In this document: positions 8,669 to 15,533 of the stretch, piece by piece
Numbering within the stretch: the stretch's first letter is position 1
Layout of the letters: each line of letters begins with the position of its first letter
Assembly (NCBI RefSeq): GCF_003259615.1
Contig: NZ_QLLR01000005.1
Coordinates: 166,741 to 230,740, forward strand
Length of the DNA: 64,000 bases
Direction of reading: 5' to 3'
Source of the DNA: Pedobacter cryoconitis
Lineage (GTDB): Bacteria > Bacteroidota > Bacteroidia > Sphingobacteriales > Sphingobacteriaceae
The notes under the pieces: model-generated
What the model was told of the DNA's origin: nothing
Seen by the model: only the letters and a program-made list of their open reading frames with translations
Database searches by the model: none
Made by a program: the position numbers and the translations under genes

Positions 8669-9826
8669 ATGAAAGCAGCAGTATTTCACAAACCAGGTGA
8701 TATCAGTTATACAACTGTAGCCGATCCGCGGATTGAACTTGCCACGGATATTATTTTAAAAGTTACTTCTACGGCAATTTGCGGATCTGATCTTCATATC
8801 CTGAGCGGGGCTGTTCCTCAAACTACCGATATGGTCATGGGACATGAGTTTATGGGTATTGTTGAGGAAGTAGGGGCTGAAGTAAAGAATTTGAAAAAGG
8901 GTGACCGGGTAATTGTTCCCTTTCCGATTGCCTGCGGACATTGTTTTTTCTGTAATCATGGTGCATCGCCAAGTTGTGAAAATTCCAATTACAAGCATTA
9001 TGGGCCTAACGGGGATATGATGGACCAAAAAGGAGCGGCATTATTTGGTTATACAGATTTGTATGGTGGTTACTCTGGTGGCCAGGCGGAATATGTTCGT
9101 GTCCCTTATGGTGATGTGAGCCCAAGAGTTATCCCGGATAATATTACAGATGAACAAGCTCTTTTTCTGACTGACATTTTTCCCACCGGATGGTCAGGAG
9201 TAGATTGGGCACAGCTTAAAGGTGGAGAGGTAGTTGCCATTTTCGGATCTGGCCCTGTTGGTTTAATGGCACAGAAAGCGGCGTGGCTACATGGTGCCAG
9301 CCGGGTAATTGCTATCGATCCTTTAGATTATCGCCTGGAGAAAGCAAAAGCGGTTAATAACGTAGACATTTTAAATCCGCATAAGGTTGATGTTGTAGCA
9401 GCTATCCGCGAAATGACCCAGGGCAGAGGTGCCGATGTCTGTATAGATGCAGTGGGTTTTGAACCTGAACGTACTTTTATGGATAAGGTAAAAGCAACTG
9501 TAAATTTTGAAAAAGGAAGTATAAAAGTTCTCGAAATGTGTTTTGAAGCAGTGCGCAGAAGCGGAACTGTGTCTATTCTTGGAGTGTATGGAAGTCCATA
9601 TGATAATTTTCCGTTATTCCGGATTTTTGATAAAGGCTTGACTATTAAACAGGGGCAAGCACCTGTCCTTAACCATATCGATAAACTTATAGAACTGGTG
9701 AAAGAGGAGAAGGTCGTATTGGATGACATTATCACACATACATTGCCGCTTAGTGAAGTGGCTCATGGTTACAAAATCTTCGACGAGAAGAAGGAGGACT
9801 GTGTGAAAGTGGTTTTAAAACCATAG
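8669..9826 (+). CDS. Zinc-dependent alcohol/formaldehyde-type dehydrogenase (MDR family)
   Basis: A 385-residue medium-chain dehydrogenase read from the ATG at 8669 (KAAVFHKPGD); the 12 extra codons back to 8633 are not family-like. It has the catalytic zinc ligands CGSD and GHEFMG, the four-cysteine structural zinc lobe ACGHCFFCNHGASPSC, and the Rossmann motif FGSGPVGLMAQKAAW. The long insertion after the zinc lobe (YKHYGPNGDMMDQKG, YGGYSGGQAEYVRVPYGD) places it with the glutathione-independent formaldehyde dehydrogenase-like subgroup. It probably oxidises an aldehyde or alcohol with NAD; the true substrate is uncertain. It is transcribed alone. Confidence 0.93.
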   Translation: MKAAVFHKPGDISYTTVADPRIELATDIILKVTSTAICGSDLHILSGAVPQTTDMVMGHEFMGIVEEVGAEVKNLKKGDRVIVPFPIACGHCFFCNHGASPSCENSNYKHYGPNGDMMDQKGAALFGYTDLYGGYSGGQAEYVRVPYGDVSPRVIPDNITDEQALFLTDIFPTGWSGVDWAQLKGGEVVAIFGSGPVGLMAQKAAWLHGASRVIAIDPLDYRLEKAKAVNNVDILNPHKVDVVAAIREMTQGRGADVCIDAVGFEPERTFMDKVKATVNFEKGSIKVLEMCFEAVRRSGTVSILGVYGSPYDNFPLFRIFDKGLTIKQGQAPVLNHIDKLIELVKEEKVVLDDIITHTLPLSEVAHGYKIFDEKKEDCVKVVLKP

Positions 9827-9926
9827 CTATACTATTAAAAGCTATTCATATTACTAATGTATTGATTAAGAGAGCTGCCTGAAGGGGGTGGCTCTTTAAT
9901 TCCAGCGGACTAAATTAGTGTGCAGG

Positions 9927-10955
9927 TTAATCCCGGTAAACGTATTTTTTGAGTATATAAGTTGTAATTGGTCTTAATTTCAGATCATTATATAACGGAT
10001 GATAACCGTCTGAGGTATAAAATTCTACGCCACCGTCGATTTTCGCATACCAAACTCTGCCTAAAGATTTTTGCGTAAGCGTATCCGGATTGGTGATTTT
10101 TTTTAAATGTGCCACTTTTATAGTGTCTAAAGCGAATACAGGTGATCCGTCAAGCTTTTGATTACAGGAAATAGATTCATAATGGTCACCTGTCCAATAC
10201 ATACATTCCTGACTTCTAATATTTAAAAAAAGATAAATAGCACTGGTTACCGCTATAATGATAAGATAAGGAATAGCTTTCTTGAATTTGAGCAACAAGA
10301 ATAATATTTTTAGCCCATTAATTTTTCCAAAGAAAGTTTGTATCTGATAAGGCGGTGGTGGTTCAGGATAATTATCTGTTATCTCTTCCTCTGATTCTTG
10401 CTGTGTGTCTGGTTCTTTCTGACTAGTATTCTCACTGTCCGAGCTATCCTTGTCCGTATTCTCCTTACTTTGACTCTCCTTAACCGGATTCTCCTTATCC
10501 GGGCTCTTCGTGTCAGGCAAAACGTCTGTAAACTCAATATCCTTTGCTTTCTCAACCTCCTTAAAACCTCCTGCTGCAGGAACTTCCTCAATAGCATCTT
10601 TATAATTATGCTCAAATCTAAAAGGCCTTGGCTCAAAGTCTATCAACCAGGCCAAAAGATCGATATTCTTGATGTCTGTGTGGTTAGTCTTTCTATTTAA
10701 GAAGTTTATTAAAGGTTTGAATTTATCAATTTCAAAGTTCTTAATGATTTTAGCAAAATCAGCTGCATCATCTTTCAGCTCAAAAAACTCCTTTAAAATC
10801 TTTTCATCCTTTGATAAACGTCTTTCCCTGTAAACATTAAAACATTCGTCTCTCAGTTTTGCAGGGGACAGTTGTAATAATCTAATTGAAATGGAATCCT
10901 CATTCCTTTTCTTTTGATAGGCAAGAATTACTTTCTCTTTATAGTCGTCAAACAT
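9927..10955 (-). CDS. Single-pass membrane protein of unknown function with acidic linker
   Basis: A 342-residue protein. Residues 1-110 are helical and charged (ILAYQKKRNEDS, LRDECFNVYRERR), followed by a low-complexity Lys/Glu/Ser/Asp linker (about 135-195), a PEPPPPYQ stretch, one transmembrane segment (AIPYLIIIAVTSAIYLFLNI, about 226-245) and a C-terminal domain with CMYWTGDHYESISC, whose two cysteines may form a disulfide, and VWYAKIDGGVEFYTSDGYHP. I do not recognise the family; the architecture resembles a transmembrane sensor with a cytoplasmic N-terminus. It is divergent from a structured leader region and its upstream region carries the CCGGAAT array. Confidence 0.75.
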   Translation of the reverse strand: MFDDYKEKVILAYQKKRNEDSISIRLLQLSPAKLRDECFNVYRERRLSKDEKILKEFFELKDDAADFAKIIKNFEIDKFKPLINFLNRKTNHTDIKNIDLLAWLIDFEPRPFRFEHNYKDAIEEVPAAGGFKEVEKAKDIEFTDVLPDTKSPDKENPVKESQSKENTDKDSSDSENTSQKEPDTQQESEEEITDNYPEPPPPYQIQTFFGKINGLKILFLLLKFKKAIPYLIIIAVTSAIYLFLNIRSQECMYWTGDHYESISCNQKLDGSPVFALDTIKVAHLKKITNPDTLTQKSLGRVWYAKIDGGVEFYTSDGYHPLYNDLKLRPITTYILKKYVYRD

Positions 10956-10959
10956 TTTC

Positions 10960-10967
10960 CAAAAATA
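10960..10967 (-). promoter_or_regulatory. -7 element upstream of the acidic-linker membrane protein
   Basis: TATTTTTG on the minus strand matches TAnnTTTG fully. No -33 TTG is present; the first two CCGGAAT copies occupy that place. The element is so close to the ATG at 10955 that the message would be almost leaderless, which lowers confidence. Confidence 0.4.
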
Positions 10968-10981
10968 TTAAATAAAATTAA

Positions 10982-11046
10982 CCGGAATTTCCGGAATCCC
11001 ATAAGCATTTCCGGAATTCCATCAGAATGACCGGAATCATCGGAAT
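10982..11046. repeat. Symmetric array of five CCGGAAT sites
   Basis: CCGGAAT occurs at 10982, 10991, 11011 and 11031, and TCGGAAT at 11040. The start-to-start distances are 9, 20, 20 and 9, a symmetric layout with a 20-base (two helical turns) core. The first pair also forms CCGGAA-T-TTCCGG (10982-10994) as an inverted repeat. Placed between divergent transcription units, it is most simply an operator array for an unknown regulator. Confidence 0.6.
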
Positions 11047-11075
11047 TACCTGATAATTAGGTGATTGGCCTCCTG

Positions 11076-11083
11076 TACATTTG
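11076..11083 (+). promoter_or_regulatory. -7 element for the structured leader and small ORFs
   Basis: TACATTTG fits TAnnTTTG exactly. No -33 TTG is seen at 17-23 bases; the nearest upstream landmark is the CCGGAAT array, whose last copy ends 29 bases before. Transcription would begin near 11088 and run into the structured region. Confidence 0.45.
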
Positions 11084-11102
11084 TCTCAGAAATTAATTAA
11101 AG

Positions 11103-11289
11103 CTTCGGTAGCTAACGAAGTAAATGTAAAAAATTGATTTCGCAACGAGATGAAAGAGCGGGAGTTAATATCCGGTTTGGGAAGCAGTTATGAGCTCCCG
11201 CAATTAATTCTCACACTTCCCAAAAATTTAAGAAGCGCTTCTTATTTCAGTTGTAGCTCTCCCTGCGATCGGTTTCGCAGGGAACTACA
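11103..11289 (+). ncRNA. Candidate structured RNA / leader with possible pseudoknot
   Basis: Dense complementary segments: CTTCG/CGAAG (11103-11107 with 11116-11120); GCGGGAG (11158-11164) with CTCCCGC (11195-11201); TTTGGGAAG (11176-11184) with CTTCCCAAA (11216-11224); a perfect 16-base palindrome TAAGAAGCGCTTCTTA (11229-11244); and CCCTGCGA (11261-11268) with TCGCAGGG (11275-11282), extended by TGTAG/CTACA (11252-11256 with 11285-11289). The second and third stems interleave in H-type pseudoknot order, or could be alternative folds. I know no matching RNA family. The region lies upstream of a small ORF and ends before a terminator at 11491, so it may be a cis-acting leader or the body of a noncoding RNA. 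Confidence 0.5.
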
Positions 11290-11314
11290 GAGTATTTCAC
11301 TTTTAAATTTTTAA
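11150..11314 (+). CDS. Possible 54-residue small ORF inside the structured region
   Basis: An open frame from ATG 11150 to TAA 11312 begins KERELISGLGSSYELPQLI and contains CSSPC. It has the same length (54 residues) as the next small ORF and ends 5 bases before it. No signal peptide or known motif is visible, and the DNA is explained equally well by RNA structure, so it may be a chance frame. Confidence 0.25.
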   Translation: MKERELISGLGSSYELPQLILTLPKNLRSASYFSCSSPCDRFRRELQSISLLNF

Positions 11315-11319
11315 ATCAG

Positions 11320-11484
11320 ATGTTAGAATTAATATTTGCCTTTTTATTGGGATTGGCATGCCCTGGAAATACAACGACTCAGAATACAACTACTAATAAC
11401 GACCATAATATAACGATGGCATCAAGTCCGGGAGATGTGGATACCGGCGGGGAAGGTTCACACATTCCTCCGGGGCATCCATAG
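11320..11484 (+). CDS. Small exported peptide candidate (54 residues)
   Basis: ATG at 11320 opens a 54-residue frame ending at TAG 11482-11484. The N-terminus is a short hydrophobic segment (LELIFAFLLGLACPG), followed by a Thr/Asn-rich spacer and a Gly/Pro-rich tail (GDVDTGGEGSHIPPGHP). A rho-independent terminator follows 6 bases later, which supports a real small transcript. It lacks a basic N-terminus, so export is uncertain, and the lipobox is poor. Its position directly before a TPR sensor kinase suggests a ligand or accessory peptide; this is inference. A short peptide of unknown function is the safe call. Confidence 0.5.
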   Translation: MLELIFAFLLGLACPGNTTTQNTTTNNDHNITMASSPGDVDTGGEGSHIPPGHP

Positions 11485-11490
11485 CTCACA

Positions 11491-11525
11491 AATTAAGGCA
11501 GTTTTTACTGCCTTAATTTTTTTAT
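11491..11525 (+). terminator. Rho-independent terminator after the small ORF
   Basis: AATTAAGGCAG (11491-11501) and CTGCCTTAATT (11508-11518) form a perfect 11-bp stem with a 6-base loop, followed by a T-run (11517-11523). It separates the small-ORF transcript from the kinase gene and argues against a kinase start upstream of it. Confidence 0.88.
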
Positions 11526-11548
11526 ATTTGAGAAAAAACCTCTCATCA

Positions 11549-13219
11549 TTGAAAAAAATACTTCTTTTCCCATTTTTTATTTTTAGCATTCTCGCTTGTA
11601 ATAAAAAACAACATTCCAGGAAATTTGTCACGGATGCCAGTTATGATAAAGCTAATTCCTTTCTGAATAAAGACAGTGATTCGGCTTATTATTATTTTAA
11701 TAAGGTGACTGGGAATTCTAAGGATAGTTTAGAAATAGCCATATCCTATAATCAAATGGCAACTATACAGGCTAATGCTGGTGATTATTTTGGTGCTCAG
11801 GAAGCTTTAATGATCTCTTTAAAGTTTTTAAATGATAAAAAAGAGAAAAATTTCAAGTGCTTATCTTCAGATTATAACGAATTGGGTTTAAACAGTTTGA
11901 ATTTAAAAAGGTATGATCTTGCGATAAGCTATTATGATAAAGTACGAAAATACGATGTTAAAAAAGCGTATAACCTGAGAATTCTAAACAATAAGGGCTT
12001 GATCTATCAGAAAGGAAAGAAATATATACAGAGCCTTAATATGTATAATAAGATTATTCTTGAAAATACGGCTGACAATCAAATGGAATACGCAAAAGTT
12101 ATGTCCAATATTGCCAGAACAAAATGGCTCCAAAATCCTGAGTATAATGCCGCTCCTTATCTTTTAAAATCCTTGCATATTCGGGAAAAGGAAAATGATG
12201 TGTGGGGCCAAAATGCAAGTTATTCTCACCTTGCAGATTATTATACGCACAAAAATCCAGATTCTGCCTTGATTTATGCCAGAAAAATGTACCAGGTGGC
12301 AAAAAAGATCAGAAGTCCTGATGATCAGATCGAAGCTTTGCAAAAATTGATTGTACTGAGTCCTTCTCAGCAGACAAAACAGTATTTTGAAACTTATCGG
12401 AAATTGGATGATAGTTTACAAACGGCGCGTAATGCCGCTAAAAATCAATTTGCGCTTGTCCGCTATGAAGCAGAAAAAAACAAATCAGATAATCTGAACC
12501 TTCAGAAAGACAATACGGAGAAAAAATATCAGATTATTAAACAGAAAATCTGGCTTTTCAGTACTTTTCTATTAGTGCTTGCAGCAGCTGTAATCAGTGT
12601 AATCTGGTATAAAAAAAGGGAACAGCGTTTAGAATTAGAGGCTCAAAATACGATTAAAGAAAATCAATTGAAAACATCAAAGAAGGTACATGATGTAGTG
12701 GCGAATGGATTATACCGGGTCATGGCAGAGATAGAAAATCATACGAGCCTGGACCGGGAGTCTATATTGGACAAATTAGAAAATATGTATGAAAAATCCC
12801 GTGATATATCTTATGATGAGCTGCCGTTTACGGATCAGGATTTTCATGAAAAAATAGCTGAGTTACTTAAATCATTTGCTACACAAACGACCAAGGTACT
12901 TTATATGGGAAACACGCCGGAATTATGGGGTAATATAAGTACTCTGGTGAAATGCGAGATTGAGCAAGTTCTTCAGGAGCTGATGGTCAACATGGACAAA
13001 CATAGCCAGGCAAGCCAGGTTGTCGTGCGGTTCATACAAAAGAATCATTATATAAATATTAATTATACAGATAATGGTATTGGTATTTCGGAAGGAAAAA
13101 AATTCAACAATGGGTTGACAAATACGGGAAACCGTATAAAAAGTATTCATGGAGAAATTACCTTTGAATCAAATGGCGAAAAAGGATTAAAAGTTCAGAT
13201 TTCTTTCCCTGTTTCTTAA
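11549..13219 (+). CDS. TPR-containing sensor histidine kinase
   Basis: A 556-residue protein taken from a TTG at 11549. This start yields a lipoprotein-type signal (KKILLFPFFIFSILAC, Cys 17); the longer ATG frame from 11435 would overlap both the small ORF and the terminator. Then come tetratricopeptide repeats (about residues 25-290, with ALMISLKFLND, YNELGLNSLNLKRYDLAISYYD), a coiled coil, one transmembrane segment (IWLFSTFLLVLAAAVISVIWY), a dimerisation helix with the probable phospho-acceptor His near residue 381 (KKVHDVVANGLYRVM), and an HATPase_c domain (DNGIGI, GLTNTGNRI). It is a NarL/DesK-type kinase paired with the response regulator that starts 9 bases downstream. The sensed signal is unknown; TPRs usually mean a protein or peptide partner. 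Confidence 0.9.
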   Translation: MKKILLFPFFIFSILACNKKQHSRKFVTDASYDKANSFLNKDSDSAYYYFNKVTGNSKDSLEIAISYNQMATIQANAGDYFGAQEALMISLKFLNDKKEKNFKCLSSDYNELGLNSLNLKRYDLAISYYDKVRKYDVKKAYNLRILNNKGLIYQKGKKYIQSLNMYNKIILENTADNQMEYAKVMSNIARTKWLQNPEYNAAPYLLKSLHIREKENDVWGQNASYSHLADYYTHKNPDSALIYARKMYQVAKKIRSPDDQIEALQKLIVLSPSQQTKQYFETYRKLDDSLQTARNAAKNQFALVRYEAEKNKSDNLNLQKDNTEKKYQIIKQKIWLFSTFLLVLAAAVISVIWYKKREQRLELEAQNTIKENQLKTSKKVHDVVANGLYRVMAEIENHTSLDRESILDKLENMYEKSRDISYDELPFTDQDFHEKIAELLKSFATQTTKVLYMGNTPELWGNISTLVKCEIEQVLQELMVNMDKHSQASQVVVRFIQKNHYININYTDNGIGISEGKKFNNGLTNTGNRIKSIHGEITFESNGEKGLKVQISFPVS

Positions 13220-13228
13220 AATTGATAA

Positions 13229-13897
13229 ATGATGTTCAAAAAAGTATTAATAGCCGAAGACCACGAAAGCACCAATATTTCTGTACAAAAAACATTGGGG
13301 GACCTGAAAATATTGAATACCGATTACGTATTTTATTGTGATGATGCGTTAAACAGGATACAAAAGGCACTTAAGAACGATGATCCTTATGATTTGCTGA
13401 TTACCGATCTGTCCTTTGAAAAAGACCATAATCAGCAAAAGATCTCTGACGGTACGGAACTCATTAAAGCTGTTAAAAAAGAACAACCTGATTTAAAAGT
13501 TATTGTCTTTTCTGCAGAAAATAAACAAGCAATCATTAAGGCTCTTTTTAAAGATTTAGCTATTAATGGATATGTTCGCAAAGCACGAAATGATGCCAAA
13601 GATCTTAAACTGGCCATAGATAGTATTTACAAAGGCAAAGCTTATATGTCTGTCGATTTAAAGCAAGCTATCAAAGAGAAAAACTCCTACGAATTGACAG
13701 AATATGATATTACCATTATCTCCCTGCTTTCGGAAGGTGTAAAACAGAAAGAAATCCCACTTTATTTGCAGAAAAAAGATATAAGGCCAGCTGGTTTAAG
13801 TAGTGTTGAGAAACGTCTTAGCCTGATCAAAGAGGTCTTGGAATTTTCTAACAATGAACAGCTGATTGCTTATGGTAAGGATATGGGGCTCATCTAG
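13229..13897 (+). CDS. Response regulator with divergent C-terminal helix-turn-helix
   Basis: A 222-residue protein. The receiver domain (about 1-130) has the acidic pair E10/D11, the phospho-acceptor D60 in DLLITDLSF, the VIVFSAEN switch strand and a YVRKARND segment in the place of the conserved lysine region. The C-terminus (about 150-222, YELTEYDITIISLLSEGVKQKEIP to AYGKDMGLI) has the layout of a LuxR/GerE-type DNA-binding domain but is divergent. It follows the TPR kinase after 9 bases and surely forms its partner. A palindrome upstream of the next operon (14068-14085) is a reasonable target. Confidence 0.9.
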   Translation: MMFKKVLIAEDHESTNISVQKTLGDLKILNTDYVFYCDDALNRIQKALKNDDPYDLLITDLSFEKDHNQQKISDGTELIKAVKKEQPDLKVIVFSAENKQAIIKALFKDLAINGYVRKARNDAKDLKLAIDSIYKGKAYMSVDLKQAIKEKNSYELTEYDITIISLLSEGVKQKEIPLYLQKKDIRPAGLSSVEKRLSLIKEVLEFSNNEQLIAYGKDMGLI

Positions 13898-14067
13898 TTC
13901 CTCAGCAGGAAATTTAAGGTAGACTGCGCGAAATAATCAATTTCTTCAATAATATTTTCCTTTTTCTGAAATAATCAGAAGGGGATTTCTATGCTTCAGA
14001 TTATCTCCTTTAATCTTAAATAAACAGCATTAAATCAACTGGTTAAGCGTTTGAAATAATTCGTCAG

Positions 14068-14113
14068 CTTACGGTTTCCCGTAAGAAAAACACTTCCCGT
14101 CTCTATACTTTTG
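14068..14113 (+). promoter_or_regulatory. Palindrome plus -7 element before the Ter-type operon
   Basis: CTTACGG (14068-14074) and CCGTAAG (14079-14085) form a perfect inverted repeat with a TTTC centre. The -7 element TACTTTTG lies at 14106-14113 and matches TAnnTTTG fully, but no -33 TTG is present. The palindrome centre would lie about 41-43 bases before the transcription start, a classic place for an activator that replaces the -33 contact. The neighbouring response regulator is the obvious candidate. Confidence 0.5.
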
Positions 14114-14160
14114 AAATGTTGATCAGATCGTTCAACTCATCACATTTTAAACAATCAACT

Positions 14161-14373
14161 ATGAAGATAATTTTACTATTAGGGTCTTTATTTTTTAGCG
14201 GCATTATACCCAAAACGCCCTCCACAGTTTACATCTGTGACAGGAGCAACGGAACAAAATATCATTATACATCAACTTGCCGTGGCCTGAAGAATTGCCA
14301 GCATAGAATATTAAAAACCACACTGGCAATAGCTAAAAGCAAAGGGAAAACTTTATGCGCCTGGGAAAATTAA
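14161..14373 (+). CDS. Small secreted Cys/His protein
   Basis: A 70-residue protein from the ATG at 14161 (KIILLLGSLFFSGIIPK, a signal peptide); the frame is open back to 14116 but those codons overlap the probable leader. The mature part carries VYICDRSNGTKYHYTSTCRG, then LKNCQHRI and GKTLCAWEN. The C-(x)n-YHxxxCRGLxxCxH...GxxLCxWE pattern is a recurrent small Bacteroidota family and looks like a compact metal-binding knuckle similar in spacing to Ada- or nuclease-associated Cys/His modules. Function unknown. It is the first gene after the 14106 promoter and lies 50 bases before the nuclease gene, so it may belong to that operon. Confidence 0.7.
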   Translation: MKIILLLGSLFFSGIIPKTPSTVYICDRSNGTKYHYTSTCRGLKNCQHRILKTTLAIAKSKGKTLCAWEN

Positions 14374-14423
14374 TTCCCGCTTATCAGGCTCATTTTTTAT
14401 AAAATTATTAAATAAAATATCAG

Positions 14424-15512
14424 ATGGATTTTAAAGATCAGATTGCTCAGTTGGCATCTCGTGTAGAGAAGATGTTACCTCAGATACAAACGGAAGAAGC
14501 TACAAAAAATGCGCTGGTTATGCCATTTATCCAGATTATGGGATATGATGTTTTTAACCCGTTTGAAGTGAATCCTGAATTCATTGCTGACCTGGGCATC
14601 AAAAAAGGAGAGAAGGTTGATTATGCAATTATAAAAGATGGTGAGCCAACTATATTAATCGAATGTAAACATCATCTGGAAAATTTAGATCCTCATAATT
14701 CTCAACTGTTCAGATATTTTCATACCACAAAAGCTAAGTTTGGTTTGCTGACCAATGGGTTGGTATATCGCTTTTATACAGATCTGGTTGAAAAAAATAA
14801 GATGGATAGCACTCCATTCTTTGAATTCAAATTAACAGAAATTAAAGATGCAGAAATCGCAGAATTAAAAAAGTTCCACAAGTCATATTTTGATGTGGAT
14901 AATATTACCAATACTGCAAGTGAATTGAAATATTTAAACGAACTGAAAAGCTTGCTGCATCAGGAGATTGCTGATCCTTCGGATGGTTTTATCACTTTCT
15001 TTACCAAACAGGTATACCCCAAGGTGATCACAGCTAAGGTTAAAGAACAATTCTCGCCTATTATTAAACGCTCCTTTAATCAGTTAATCAGTGATGCAAT
15101 CAGTGAACGTTTAAAATCTGCCCTTAAACAGGAAAAGGACAAAGATGCTGCAGAGGCAATTAAAGCCGAAGAGATTATTGTAGCTGAGCCGGAGTCTGGA
15201 ATTGTAACAACAGCAGAAGAAATTGAAGGTTTTTTCATTGTTAAATCAATGCTCAGAGAAACTATCGATCCAAGAAGGATTACTTACAGAGACGCACTTT
15301 CCTACTTTGCCATTCTGCTGGATGACAATAACCGCAAAACAATTTGCAGGTTATATCTGAATGCTAAAAAATACCTGGCAGTGCTGGACGAGAATAAAAA
15401 GGAAATCAAACACGAAATACATTCACTGGATGATTTATATAAGCATGCAGGGATTTTGAATGAGATTGTTTTGCGCCTTGAAGGACCTAAGGTTATTGAA
15501 TCATCTAAATAA
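14424..15512 (+). CDS. Type I restriction enzyme R-like nuclease domain protein (HSDR_N)
   Basis: A 362-residue protein. The N-terminal 150 residues match the HSDR_N nuclease domain of type I restriction R subunits: ATKNALVMPFIQIMGYDVFNP, then D66 in EKVDYAIIKDG and E80/K82 in ILIECKHH, the full PD-(D/E)xK set, and LLTNGLVYRFYTDL. The C-terminal half is helical and ends with a small domain (about 270-350). No helicase, methyltransferase or specificity subunit is nearby, so this is not a type I system. It opens the run of genes leading to the tubulin-like and TerD proteins, 22 bases before the next gene, which makes a cytoplasmic nuclease arm of that system likely. DNA is the expected substrate. 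Confidence 0.88.
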   Translation: MDFKDQIAQLASRVEKMLPQIQTEEATKNALVMPFIQIMGYDVFNPFEVNPEFIADLGIKKGEKVDYAIIKDGEPTILIECKHHLENLDPHNSQLFRYFHTTKAKFGLLTNGLVYRFYTDLVEKNKMDSTPFFEFKLTEIKDAEIAELKKFHKSYFDVDNITNTASELKYLNELKSLLHQEIADPSDGFITFFTKQVYPKVITAKVKEQFSPIIKRSFNQLISDAISERLKSALKQEKDKDAAEAIKAEEIIVAEPESGIVTTAEEIEGFFIVKSMLRETIDPRRITYRDALSYFAILLDDNNRKTICRLYLNAKKYLAVLDENKKEIKHEIHSLDDLYKHAGILNEIVLRLEGPKVIESSK

Positions 15513-15533
15513 TAGCGATTAAAATTACAAATT

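Noticed and set aside
9867..9900. Possible terminator between the dehydrogenase and the membrane protein gene
   Set aside because: The stem is too imperfect to support.
10379..10700. Arg- or Leu-rich frames overlapping the acidic linker of the 9927-10955 gene
   Set aside because: They result from the repetitive codons of the low-complexity linker read in other frames.
11435..11548. N-terminal extension of the TPR kinase from ATG 11435
   Set aside because: It overlaps the small ORF and a strong terminator, and the TTG start gives a proper lipoprotein signal.
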